In this document: positions 8,604-19,225 of the stretch, piece after piece
Position numbering within the stretch: position 1 is the stretch's first letter
Layout: every line of letters begins with the position of its first letter
Assembly: GCA_002790195.1 (NCBI GenBank)
Contig: PFUR01000014.1
Span: forward strand, 1-64,000
DNA length: 64,000 nt
Direction: 5' to 3'
Origin: Flavobacteriales bacterium CG_4_9_14_3_um_filter_40_17
GTDB taxonomy: Bacteria; Bacteroidota; Bacteroidia; Flavobacteriales; Flavobacteriaceae
Translations under genes and position numbers: made by a program
Notes under the pieces: generated by a model
What the model was told of the DNA's origin: nothing
Database searches by the model: none
What the model saw: the letters and a program-made list of their open reading frames with translations, nothing else

Positions 8604-10500
8604 TTACTGTTTCTTCTGAACTAATTGTATTTTATTGTTCATTTCCAAATTTTTAACTTGGTTGACAAATGCATAAAATTGCGCATAATTCTCGATTGTG
8701 TAAACTCCTTCCTTCAAATAATATGATTTAACTACTTTGATTAAATCTGAGGAAACCACATATTCCGTATGGTACGTACCGATGCTTGTCTCAATATTCA
8801 CATTATCAAGGCAATGCGAGAGTTCGTAGTTTTTCGGAATCTCATAAGTCAGTGTGTCCACGTTAAACTTGGGAAAATCAATTTGGATAGGGTTTTTTCT
8901 TTCTTCCGGTTTTTCCATGGAAGGGATGGCAAAAGAGAGAACGTTTATAACGATGTCACCTCCATATTGGTTGAAAGTATTGGTGGAACGAGCCGTATAA
9001 TCCAATTGGATGAACAACGAGTCACGCGGCGAATTCTGAATTTTGTATTCCATCAATTCAAACCCTTTTTCCACGAAATAATCTCTTATGAAAGTGCGAT
9101 TTATGTTTTCGTTGTATTGCTTCCCAACCATAGCTAAATCTTCAAAATTTTTACCGCGATAGGCGTTGCTGAAGTTTACCAAAGTACGTCCTTCCGAATT
9201 TTTAAAATCAATTTTTCTGACCTCCAAAATATCGTTTTTGGAAAGAGCCGGTGTCCGGACGAATCGGCTGTTATCTTTATCGACTACAAATACTTCCCTG
9301 TTTTGCGTAAAAGTACCCAGATGATTGAATTGCCAAATCGCTTGTACAATCTAACCAAAGCGTGTCTTTTTCAACAGGAACAAGTAAGATGACGTGATTG
9401 AACTGCTGCGAAGGGATTTCTTTGTCTATCTGCCTGATCTGATTTCCCGCAAAAACCTTAGTATAGTAGGACGCGACATTCGCATAGTCTAATACTGACT
9501 TAAAATAGTTGGTAAGTGCCTTGCAATCTCCATATTTGTTTTGAGCAACGTAAGAGGATGGATGTGGTTTGAGCCCGCCCGTTTCAATTGATACATTGAT
9601 GTATCGGGTTTCATCTTGCAAATAGTGATAGAGCCTGCGAATTTTTTCTTTGGTTTACGTAACACCTTCCAACAACTTACTTATTTTCACTTTTTCACTT
9701 TCAGGCAAATCATCAAGGCCTTCGAGCAAGCTGTATTGCCAATTGCCATAATCCACCGACGATTTTAAACTTCCGGATTTTTCAAAATAAAAATCTTTGG
9801 GGAGGATTTTCACAATTGGTAACTGTTCATTAATGGCAGTTGACAATCTTTCTACCTAAGTTTTCCCATCATAGGCAGCGTGCCAAGTATAAATGTTTTT
9901 ATCAGGGGAAAGCATGTCTGTTTTTGGTGGATTGATCAGATTTTCGGTTACCGTAAATTTATAATTTTTCGGAACTTCGAGCCTGAGTAAAGCTTCCTTT
10001 GTCGGGGTTGTAAGACCGAGTACAGGCTGCCAATATTCGATGTTCAAAAATTGAGATTCTTGTTCCTGATAAGTATAGGTCAAAGTGTATGGATAAACGT
10101 TGTGCTTGAGAGAAAATTCTTTCACCATATCGTCTTCATAAAAAGAGAAACTCTGCCTCGTGCTCCTTTCTTTTATATCGCTCCTGTTTAATTTTTTGAC
10201 GAGATTGCCAAATCTGTCTTTAATAGATGCCTCAATGTTTGACACCTTGGTCAAGCCTAACAAGTATATCCTCACATCGGTAAACTCTTCTCCGCTTCGG
10301 TTGTTTATTGTTATTTCGTAGGTATGCGTTTTTGTCAATTTGCCATTCTTTACCACCACCTCTGTTCGTTGAAATACGAGTTCTGCATCGGCATCTTGTG
10401 CAGTTGTGATGCTTGTAAACAAAAGAAGAATAAATATAATACTTAAAGATTTCAACAGGTAAAAGTTGATTATAAAATTTTTGGAATATAAATCAAGCAT
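8604..10500 (-). pseudogene. DUF3857/transglutaminase-like protein with two stops and a frameshift
   Basis: This is the paralogue of the gene just downstream. The order of pieces is: a signal peptide (LLKSLSIIFILLLFTSITTA) and DUF3857 domain to 9859; an in-frame TAG at 9856-9858; the linker VERLSTAINEQLP; an in-frame TAA at 9655-9657; then [20 protein letters not shown] and the transglutaminase motif [10 protein letters not shown] with its catalytic-type Cys; a frameshift near 9320-9335; and the C-terminal part from [15 protein letters not shown] to 8604. Family similarity continues in frame across both stops. Three independent lesions make a recent pseudogene likely. The first ATG overlaps the end of dgkA by 31 bases. 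Confidence 0.8.
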
Positions 10501-10838
10501 CCAACAACAAAAGCACAGATAGCCACAATAAAAACAGCTCCGGCTGCCACATCTTTGATTAGCCCGATTTTCTCGTGATAATCAGGGTGTATGAAATCAG
10601 ATATTTTTTCTAAAGCCGTGTTCAATCCTTCAGAACCCATCACCATTCCGATGGCTAATGTTTGTAAGGCCCATTCGGTTGCTGTGATGTTGAAAACGAA
10701 TCCCATAATCGTTACGGTAATCGCGGCTACAAACTGAACCATGGCCGCGTGTTCTGTTGTAATCAACACCCAAGCACCTTTGAAAGCATAGTAAAAACTG
10801 AACAACCTTCCGGTGATGAAACTCTGATTTTTTTGCAT
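10470..10838 (-). CDS. dgkA: Diacylglycerol/undecaprenol kinase family protein
   Basis: This is a small integral membrane kinase of the DgkA family, 122 residues with three predicted membrane helices. The family signature is clear in EGLNTALEKISDFIHPDYHE (about 70-90), followed by KIGLIKDVAAGAVF. It phosphorylates diacylglycerol or undecaprenol at the inner membrane and so recycles lipid carrier or phospholipid precursors. The gene begins 3 bases after tpx ends, so the two are surely co-transcribed. Which lipid it prefers cannot be read from the sequence. Confidence 0.93.
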   Translation of the reverse strand: MQKNQSFITGRLFSFYYAFKGAWVLITTEHAAMVQFVAAITVTIMGFVFNITATEWALQTLAIGMVMGSEGLNTALEKISDFIHPDYHEKIGLIKDVAAGAVFIVAICAFVVGCLIYIPKIL

Positions 10839-10841
10839 GAT

Positions 10842-11342
10842 TTATTTAAGGGAGTTTAAGGCCGCCGCGTAATCCGGCTCGTCCACAATCTCCGGGACTT
10901 GTTGGGTATAAACCACTTTTCCGGTTGCATCAATAACTACAACAGCCCTTGAATGAAGACCTTTGAGTGGGCCATCCACAATCTCCAAACCGTACGTTTT
11001 CCCGAAAGAACCTGTATTAAAATCGGACAATGTCTGCACATTCTGAATTCCTTCCGCACCGCAAAATCGGGATTGTGCAAAAGGTAAATCTCTCGAAATA
11101 CAAAGCACTTTGGTATTGCTCAGTTTTGCGGCCGATTCATTAAATTTCCTGACCGATGTTGCGCATGTCCCGGTATCGATGCTCGGGAAAATATTGAGCA
11201 CGAGGTTTGACCCCGCAAAATCTTTAAGCGAAACAGTTGATAAATCATTTTTAACTAATTCAAAATCATTTGGTTTTGAACCATTTTTAGGAAGTTCTCC
11301 CAAGGTGTGAATAGGATTTCCTTTGAGTGTGATAGTTGCCAT
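10842..11342 (-). CDS. tpx: Thiol peroxidase (atypical 2-Cys peroxiredoxin)
   Basis: Tpx reduces peroxides using thioredoxin. The 166 residues are standard. The peroxidatic Cys60 lies in SIDTGTCATSVRKF and the resolving Cys94 in QSRFCGAEG, and these form the family's intramolecular disulfide. It has no signal peptide and is predicted cytoplasmic. It sits between katG upstream and dgkA downstream on the same strand, with a strong hairpin separating it from katG. Confidence 0.97.
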   Translation of the reverse strand: MATITLKGNPIHTLGELPKNGSKPNDFELVKNDLSTVSLKDFAGSNLVLNIFPSIDTGTCATSVRKFNESAAKLSNTKVLCISRDLPFAQSRFCGAEGIQNVQTLSDFNTGSFGKTYGLEIVDGPLKGLHSRAVVVIDATGKVVYTQQVPEIVDEPDYAAALNSLK

Positions 11343-11377
11343 ACTTGTGATTGTTTAATTTTTACTGCAAATTACAA

Positions 11378-11412
11378 ATAAACTGCCAATCTGTTGCAGA
11401 TTGGCAGTTTAT
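11378..11412 (-). terminator. Perfect 16-bp hairpin between katG and tpx
   Basis: ATAAACTGCCAATCTG and its exact reverse complement are separated by TTG. The site lies 133 bases beyond the katG stop and 36 before the tpx start. It is most simply the katG terminator, although the T-tract after it on the minus strand is weak (TTTGTAATTT). A regulatory role for tpx is possible. Confidence 0.65.
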
Positions 11413-11544
11413 CTATTCAAAAAAATATTATTGGTCTTAAGTTCACAAAACTTTATTCACAAAATTGACGGCCGCTTCTCGTTCCGGCACAGCGAATCTT
11501 TTCTTTTTTAAAGTTTCGATATCATTTCATAATCGTCAAGGATT

Positions 11545-13737
<2,193 letters not shown>

Positions 13738-13874
13738 TTATTTTGTTGTTATAATACTTAATTTATCAACTTTTTTCGATAGATAAATCAGGTAAAATTA
13801 CAAATAAAAAAACCACTAACTGATTTAAGTAATGGTTAAATTTTATTTAAAAATAGATTTTGCTTATAGCTTCC

Positions 13875-15362
13875 CTATTTTTTAATATTAGAAACTAATA
13901 GTTTAATCTTGATATTAAAAAGAGCAAAAGTCAACGTCATAAACGGACTGATGATGTTGAAAAACGCATAAGGCAGATAGGACAACGTATCCACACCCAA
14001 CACTCCGCTTTGATAAGCTCCACAAGTATTCCAAGGAACCAAAACAGAAGTTACCGTACCGGAATCTTCCAACGTTCTACTCAAATTTTCGGGTGCAAGG
14101 CCTTTATCCTTGTAGGCTTTGGCAAACATCCTGCCCGGGACAACGATGGACAAATATTGATCGGAAGCGGTCACGTTTAAAGCGATACAACTCGCGACGG
14201 TACTGGCAAAAAGCCCGAAAACCGTATGAAACATTCTCAAAAGAGAATCAGTGATGCGAGCCAACGCGCCTATAGCCTCCATCACACCGCCAAAAACCAT
14301 CGCGCAGATTACGAGCCAAATAGTTCCCAACATTCCTTTCATGCCGCCGGCAGTAAAAAGGTCATTGAGTTCTTGATTGGAAGTTGCAATATTGGTTTCT
14401 ATTGTTATGGCATTCATCACGCCGCTGTATGCAGTTTTAAAATCAAACAGACTGCCTTCAGCTACTTTCACCACCAAATCGGGCTGAAAAATCAAAGCGA
14501 AAACTCCTCCTAAAAGTGTGCCAACCAACAGCGCTATCAGTGGTTGGGTTTTTCGGACTATCATAAAAATAACAATAGCAGGTACTAAAAAAAGCCAAGG
14601 AGAAACATAAAACACCTCATTGATAGAAGTAAGAATTGACTTCGTATCGGGTGTTCCTGTTGTATCTAAATTGAAACCGATAAGCAGAAAGATAACAAGC
14701 GTCAATATCATACTCGGGACTGTCGTTATCGCCATGTAGCGAATATGTGTAAAAAGATCGGTTCCGGCCATGGCGGGAGCCAAATTGGTGGTATCACTTA
14801 ATGGTGACATCTTATCACCAAAATAGGCACCTGAAATCACGGCTCCTGCTGTCATGCCCATAGGAATTCCTAAAGCATTTCCAATGCCAACCAAGGCTAT
14901 CCCAACGGTGGCAGAAGTTGTCCAACTACTCCCCGTCGCAATTGAAATAATAGCACAGATTATCACACAGGCAAACAAGAATATGGTTGGGTTGAGAATT
15001 TGCAAACCGTAATAGATCATCGAGGGAATGATGCCACTCACCAACCAAGTCCCGGACAAAGCTCCTACCATCAAGAGAATCAATATTGCTCCGGAGGTAG
15101 ATTTTAGATTTTTCGCTACTTCCTCCAGCATGCTGTCATAGGAAACTTTGTTACGAAATCCGACGATGGCTGCAACGGCTCCACCCAACAACAGAATAAA
15201 CTGGTTAGAACCATTTAGTGCATCATCCTTGTAAACAGCCAATACATTATATGCCAACATACCCACCAAAGCAACCACCGGAATCAAAGCTTCCCAGATA
15301 CTTAATTGCGGATTGTCTATAATAGAATTTTCTTTTTCGGAAGCCGGTTTATTTTTAGACAT
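13875..15362 (-). CDS. nhaC: Na+/H+ antiporter NhaC family
   Basis: This 495-residue protein of the NhaC/ion-transporter superfamily has about eleven or twelve predicted membrane helices. The conserved core GSSWTTSATVGIALVGIG and GAVISGAYFGDKMSPLSDTT is characteristic of NhaC proteins. It exports Na+ in exchange for protons at the inner membrane. The C-terminal segment NTCGAYQSGVLGV also fits. It is 75 bases downstream of galE on the same strand, so some read-through from the gal operon is possible. Substrate specificity within the family (Na+ or an organic acid) is inferred. Confidence 0.88.
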   Translation of the reverse strand: MSKNKPASEKENSIIDNPQLSIWEALIPVVALVGMLAYNVLAVYKDDALNGSNQFILLLGGAVAAIVGFRNKVSYDSMLEEVAKNLKSTSGAILILLMVGALSGTWLVSGIIPSMIYYGLQILNPTIFLFACVIICAIISIATGSSWTTSATVGIALVGIGNALGIPMGMTAGAVISGAYFGDKMSPLSDTTNLAPAMAGTDLFTHIRYMAITTVPSMILTLVIFLLIGFNLDTTGTPDTKSILTSINEVFYVSPWLFLVPAIVIFMIVRKTQPLIALLVGTLLGGVFALIFQPDLVVKVAEGSLFDFKTAYSGVMNAITIETNIATSNQELNDLFTAGGMKGMLGTIWLVICAMVFGGVMEAIGALARITDSLLRMFHTVFGLFASTVASCIALNVTASDQYLSIVVPGRMFAKAYKDKGLAPENLSRTLEDSGTVTSVLVPWNTCGAYQSGVLGVDTLSYLPYAFFNIISPFMTLTFALFNIKIKLLVSNIKK

Positions 15363-15437
15363 ACGTTTTGCATTAATTTGTTTCCGTAATGTTACGAATT
15401 TGACAAATATTGTGCAACTGCAATTTTTTTTGAGTTT

Positions 15438-16454
15438 TTAAGCTCTTATTTTCAATTCCCACGCCCAAGCAGAAGCCAAGGCTTCTTCCAAAGAAGACTT
15501 GGCCTTCCAACGCAACTCTTTGTTAGCTAAAGCAGTATTTGCATAGGCTGCCACAACATCTCCTGTCCTTCGGGAAACAATTTTGTAATTGAGTTTTTGT
15601 CCGCTTACTTTTTCAAATGTTTGGATTACCTCCAACACGGAACTTCCCTTTCCTGTCCCGATGTTGAATATTTCAAAATTTTCTTTGTTAGACTGATTCA
15701 GAAGCCGTTCAAGGGCTGCAATATGCGCTTTTGCCAAATCGACTACATGAATATAATCGCGTATGGCCGTCCCGTCGGGTGTGGGATAATCGTTGCCAAA
15801 AACGGAAAGCTCTGCTCGAAGGCCGATGGCTGTTTGCGTAATAAACGGTACGAGATTCTGTGGAATGCCTAAAGGCAGTTCACCGATAATTGCGGTCGGA
15901 TGTGCTCCGATGGGATTGAAATAGCGCAGAGCAATGGCTTTCAGTTTCGTCGCACGAACAGTGTCTCTGATGATAATTTCTCCCACTTGCTTGGTGAAGC
16001 CGTAGGGCGATTCGGCCGGTTTGACAGGTGCTTTCTCCGTCACCGGAAGTTCATCTGCCTGACCGTAAACGGTACAAGAGGAACTGAAAATAAACGGACG
16101 AATATTACGCACGGTAAGTTCCTGCAGCAGATACACCAAAGCATTGAGATTGTTTTCGTAATACGCCAAAGGTTTTTCGACACTCTCTCCTACTGCTTTG
16201 AATGCAGAAAAGTGAATCACGCCGTCAACCTGATAATTGTCAAAAAATTGGTTGAGCGCCTGTTTGTCTCGCATGTCCACCTTGACAAACTCAGGGCGGA
16301 CACCGGTAATTTGCTCAATGCCGTCAAGCACATCGAGGCTCGAATTGGACAAATCGTCGAGGATGACAACCTGATAGCCTTCGTTGATTAATTCAACGGC
16401 CGTGTGCGACCCGATGTAGCCGAGTCCGCCTGTGATGAGGATTTTTTTACTCAT
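15438..16454 (-). CDS. galE: UDP-glucose 4-epimerase
   Basis: GalE interconverts UDP-galactose and UDP-glucose in the last step of the Leloir pathway. It is an extended short-chain dehydrogenase of 338 residues with the NAD-binding loop GGLGYIGSHTAVEL at the N-terminus, the catalytic Ser/Thr region FSSSCTVYGQ and the YxxxK pair in SPYGFTKQ. RYFNPIGAHPTAIIGE is the expected substrate-binding stretch. It starts 2 bases after galT ends and is the third gene of the galK-galT-galE operon. Confidence 0.97.
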   Translation of the reverse strand: MSKKILITGGLGYIGSHTAVELINEGYQVVILDDLSNSSLDVLDGIEQITGVRPEFVKVDMRDKQALNQFFDNYQVDGVIHFSAFKAVGESVEKPLAYYENNLNALVYLLQELTVRNIRPFIFSSSCTVYGQADELPVTEKAPVKPAESPYGFTKQVGEIIIRDTVRATKLKAIALRYFNPIGAHPTAIIGELPLGIPQNLVPFITQTAIGLRAELSVFGNDYPTPDGTAIRDYIHVVDLAKAHIAALERLLNQSNKENFEIFNIGTGKGSSVLEVIQTFEKVSGQKLNYKIVSRRTGDVVAAYANTALANKELRWKAKSSLEEALASAWAWELKIRA

Positions 16455-16456
16455 TT

Positions 16457-17512
16457 TTACAAGTTCTTTATTTTGTAGTGAATATCCGAAATATTTTTTA
16501 AAAGTAAGGCACTTTTTTCGGGTGTGATATCTCTTTGCGGTTCAGCCAGCATTTCGTAGCCTACCATAAATTTTTTTACCGTAGCAGAGCGCAACAAAGG
16601 CGGATAAAAATGCATGTGAAAGTGCCATTCGGGATGGAGCAAACCGTCGGTTGGAGACTGATGAATACCGGCTGAATACGGGAACGTAGTTTCAAAAATG
16701 TTGTCAAATTTTATTGTAGTTATTTTTAAAATCTCTGCAAAAGACTGTATTTCTTCTCGGATCATCTCGGCAATATTTCCAAAATGACGTTTGCTGACAA
16801 TCAATATTTCAAAAGGCCAAACCGCCCAAAACGGCACCAAAAGCACAAAATGTTCGTTTTCAAAAACAATACGTTCTTTTGCAATGAGTTCTTCTTTCAA
16901 ATAGTCAGACAGGAGACTTTTATTAGATTTATTAAAGTAATGGGATAAGTTTTCTTGTGTTTTCCTTACTTGCGTCGGTATGGAAGACTGTGCCCAAATC
17001 TGTCCGTGTGGATGCGGGTTACTACAACCCATGATGCTGCCTTTGTTTTCAAAAATCTGAACATAATTCACAAAATCATAAGCTCCAAGTTCTTTGTACT
17101 GTGCAATCCATGTATGTATTATGTTTTGGATTTCATCCAATGGCATTTCGGGAATGGTTTTGTTGTGTTCAGGTGAGAAACAGACCACTCTGTTGATACC
17201 GCGCTCGGGTTTTGATTTGAAAAAAGGAGAAGCATCGGTTTGGTCACTCGTCATTTCTTCGTTCAAAAGTGCCGGAAAATCATTGTCGAAGACGTAGCTT
17301 TTTCGATAATTAGGATTTTGAGTTCCATTCGAGCGTTGATTGCCTGGACAGAGGTAACAATTTTCGTCGTAGCCGGAAAGTACGGTTGCATTGATTTTTT
17401 CTTGTTGCCCTTGCCAAGGACGTTTGGCGCGGTGTGGCGATACCAAGACCCATTCGTCTAAAAGTGGATTGTATCGTCTGTGTGGATGTTCTTCTCTGTT
17501 AAAGGATTTCAT
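16457..17512 (-). CDS. galT: Galactose-1-phosphate uridylyltransferase
   Basis: GalT swaps UMP between UDP-glucose and galactose-1-phosphate through a uridylylated histidine. The 351 residues carry the active-site motif SNPHPHGQIW (HPH, about 160-170), the zinc-binding cysteines in NCYLCPG near residue 55 and the HIT-fold segment HPEWHFHMHFYPP near the C-terminus. It lies between galK (11-base gap) and galE (2-base gap). Confidence 0.97.
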   Translation of the reverse strand: MKSFNREEHPHRRYNPLLDEWVLVSPHRAKRPWQGQQEKINATVLSGYDENCYLCPGNQRSNGTQNPNYRKSYVFDNDFPALLNEEMTSDQTDASPFFKSKPERGINRVVCFSPEHNKTIPEMPLDEIQNIIHTWIAQYKELGAYDFVNYVQIFENKGSIMGCSNPHPHGQIWAQSSIPTQVRKTQENLSHYFNKSNKSLLSDYLKEELIAKERIVFENEHFVLLVPFWAVWPFEILIVSKRHFGNIAEMIREEIQSFAEILKITTIKFDNIFETTFPYSAGIHQSPTDGLLHPEWHFHMHFYPPLLRSATVKKFMVGYEMLAEPQRDITPEKSALLLKNISDIHYKIKNL

Positions 17513-17523
17513 GTTTTTTAAGA

Positions 17524-18714
17524 TTATGACGAAGTGGCTATTTGTTCAACTTGTATGCAGCTTGTTCCATTGGACAAATTCACTTGATAGCTGTGGAGTG
17601 GGATGTTAAATTCTTTTTCATAAGCTATTTTTATTTTAGTTTTGAACGCTGTTTCGCAGTCTTTTCTTATCAAATTGATGGTACAACCACCGAAACCGCC
17701 ACCCATCATTCTGGCACCCAAAACGCCGGATTCGTCAAAAGTATGTGCAACCAAAAAATTTAATTCCGAGCAACTTACCTCATATAATTCATTTAATCCT
17801 TTGTGAGATTTGTATAACAACTTGCCAAGTTTATCATAATCCCGCTTTTTTAAAGCATCAAACGCCTGCGGCACTCTGTTGATTTCCTGAATTACGTAGA
17901 GGCAACGTTTAAAAATGGTTTTTTCCAGTTCATTTTCTATTTGATACAGTTGATTTTCCGTGCAATTGCGGAAAGTATTCACCTGAGGAAAATGTTTTTT
18001 GATGGCGGCCAATCCTTGCGCACATTCTTCCCTGCGGTTGTTATAAGACGAATCGAGTAGCGTGTGTTTGACACCACTATTTAAAAGTACTAGACTGTAT
18101 TCATCGAGCTGCAAGCGGTGGTATTCCGTTTCCAAAGTATGGCAGTTGAGTTTGAGGATGTGGTTTTTTTGGCCAAAGATATTGGCAAATTGATCCATAA
18201 TCCCGCATTTGACACCTGCAAAATTATTTTCAGCTTGCTGTCCTATTTTGACGATTTCAAGTTTTGTCAGTTTTAAATCAAACAACACATTCAGGGCAAA
18301 ACCAAAGCCACATTCCAAAGCCGCAGATGAGGATAATCCTGACCCCATTGGAATATTGCTGCTGAAAACAAGATTAAAATTTTCTATCCGAAGTGTTCTT
18401 TTTTTTAATTCATCAAGAACTCCATAGAAATACCCAATCCAACCATCCTTTTCCTTCGGGCTGTTGTCATGCAATCGAAAAGATAGGCGTTCGCCTAAGT
18501 CTTTTGCAATGATGGATGATACATCTGTATTGGATTTTGAAATGGCAAAACAGACGATTTTGTCTATAGTCCCCAACAAAACCGAACCATCGTTATAGTC
18601 AATGTGTTCACCTATAAGGTTTATCCGGCCGGGAGATAAAATATGGTAAGATGAAGCTTGGTTGAATTTTTCTTTGAAAAATGTACTCGTTTCTCGGATG
18701 AGGCGTTTATTCAT
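17524..18714 (-). CDS. galK: Galactokinase
   Basis: GalK is a GHMP-family kinase that phosphorylates galactose at C1. The motifs are all present: the galactokinase signature GRINLIGEHIDYNDG, the GHMP ATP loop IPMGSGLSSSAALE, and the C-terminal GARMMGGGFGGCTI. The ATG at 18714 (MNKRLIRET) is preferred over an in-frame start at 18738, because the latter falls inside a TAGATTTG -7 promoter box. It is first in the gal operon. The usual neighbouring regulator survives only as a fragment just upstream. Confidence 0.96.
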   Translation of the reverse strand: MNKRLIRETSTFFKEKFNQASSYHILSPGRINLIGEHIDYNDGSVLLGTIDKIVCFAISKSNTDVSSIIAKDLGERLSFRLHDNSPKEKDGWIGYFYGVLDELKKRTLRIENFNLVFSSNIPMGSGLSSSAALECGFGFALNVLFDLKLTKLEIVKIGQQAENNFAGVKCGIMDQFANIFGQKNHILKLNCHTLETEYHRLQLDEYSLVLLNSGVKHTLLDSSYNNRREECAQGLAAIKKHFPQVNTFRNCTENQLYQIENELEKTIFKRCLYVIQEINRVPQAFDALKKRDYDKLGKLLYKSHKGLNELYEVSCSELNFLVAHTFDESGVLGARMMGGGFGGCTINLIRKDCETAFKTKIKIAYEKEFNIPLHSYQVNLSNGTSCIQVEQIATSS

Positions 18715-18735
18715 TTGATAAATATTATATAGACT

Positions 18736-18743
18736 CAAATCTA
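18736..18743 (-). promoter_or_regulatory. -7 box of the gal operon
   Basis: TAGATTTG on the minus strand matches TAnnTTTG. No good -33 element is visible at 19-21 bases. The transcription start would fall about 15 bases before the galK ATG, giving a very short leader. Confidence 0.35.
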
Positions 18744-18792
18744 TTTTAAATTTTATTTATAAAATCTTGGTATCTGTTTAGATTGGCTTTAA

Positions 18793-19068
18793 TTCATCTT
18801 TAAGACCGGTGAAATTTATATCACTCCAGATGACAGAGACTTAGTTCAAATAGTGAAAAATGCAAAAAGTAAGCATCTAAAAATTGGCAATGAAATAGGA
18901 ATTATTTCTTACAATGATTCGACCTTAAAAGAAGTCGTGGATAATGGAATTACTACCATTTCAACAGACTTTATTAAAATGGGGCAGACATTAGCAAATA
19001 TGATATTAAACAGAAGTAAAAGGCTTGTTGAAAATAGTTGCTCCCTTATAATTAGAAACTCTCTCTAA
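18793..19068 (+). pseudogene. C-terminal remnant of a GntR/LacI-type sugar-responsive regulator
   Basis: About 91 codons stay open from TTC at 18793 to the stop at 19068, with a stop directly upstream and no good start. The text reads like the end of GntR-family regulators that carry a periplasmic-binding-protein-like effector domain: GEIYITPDDRDLVQIVKNAK, then GIISYNDSTLKEVVDNGIT, TISTDFIKMGQTLANMIL and a closing LIIRNSL. The DNA-binding half and most of the sensor domain are missing. The fragment lies upstream of, and divergent from, galK, where a gal-specific regulator would be expected. It is a degraded gene, not a functional one. Confidence 0.8.
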
Positions 19069-19225
19069 GCTTACATATCAAAAATCCGCGCTCCTTCTCT
19101 CAGATTTAGACCCCGGTTTACGATGGGAAACCCCTGCGTGATTAATTTTCAAAAAACATGAAACATTTCTAAACCTACACGTACAAAATCGTCCATAGAA
19201 ATTAAATGATGATTATTCATGAGAC

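Noticed and set aside
9655-9858. Programmed read-through (such as pyrrolysine or selenocysteine) of the in-frame stops
   Set aside because: Two different stop codons (TAG and TAA) plus a frameshift occur in the same gene, and no recoding element is visible; decay is simpler.
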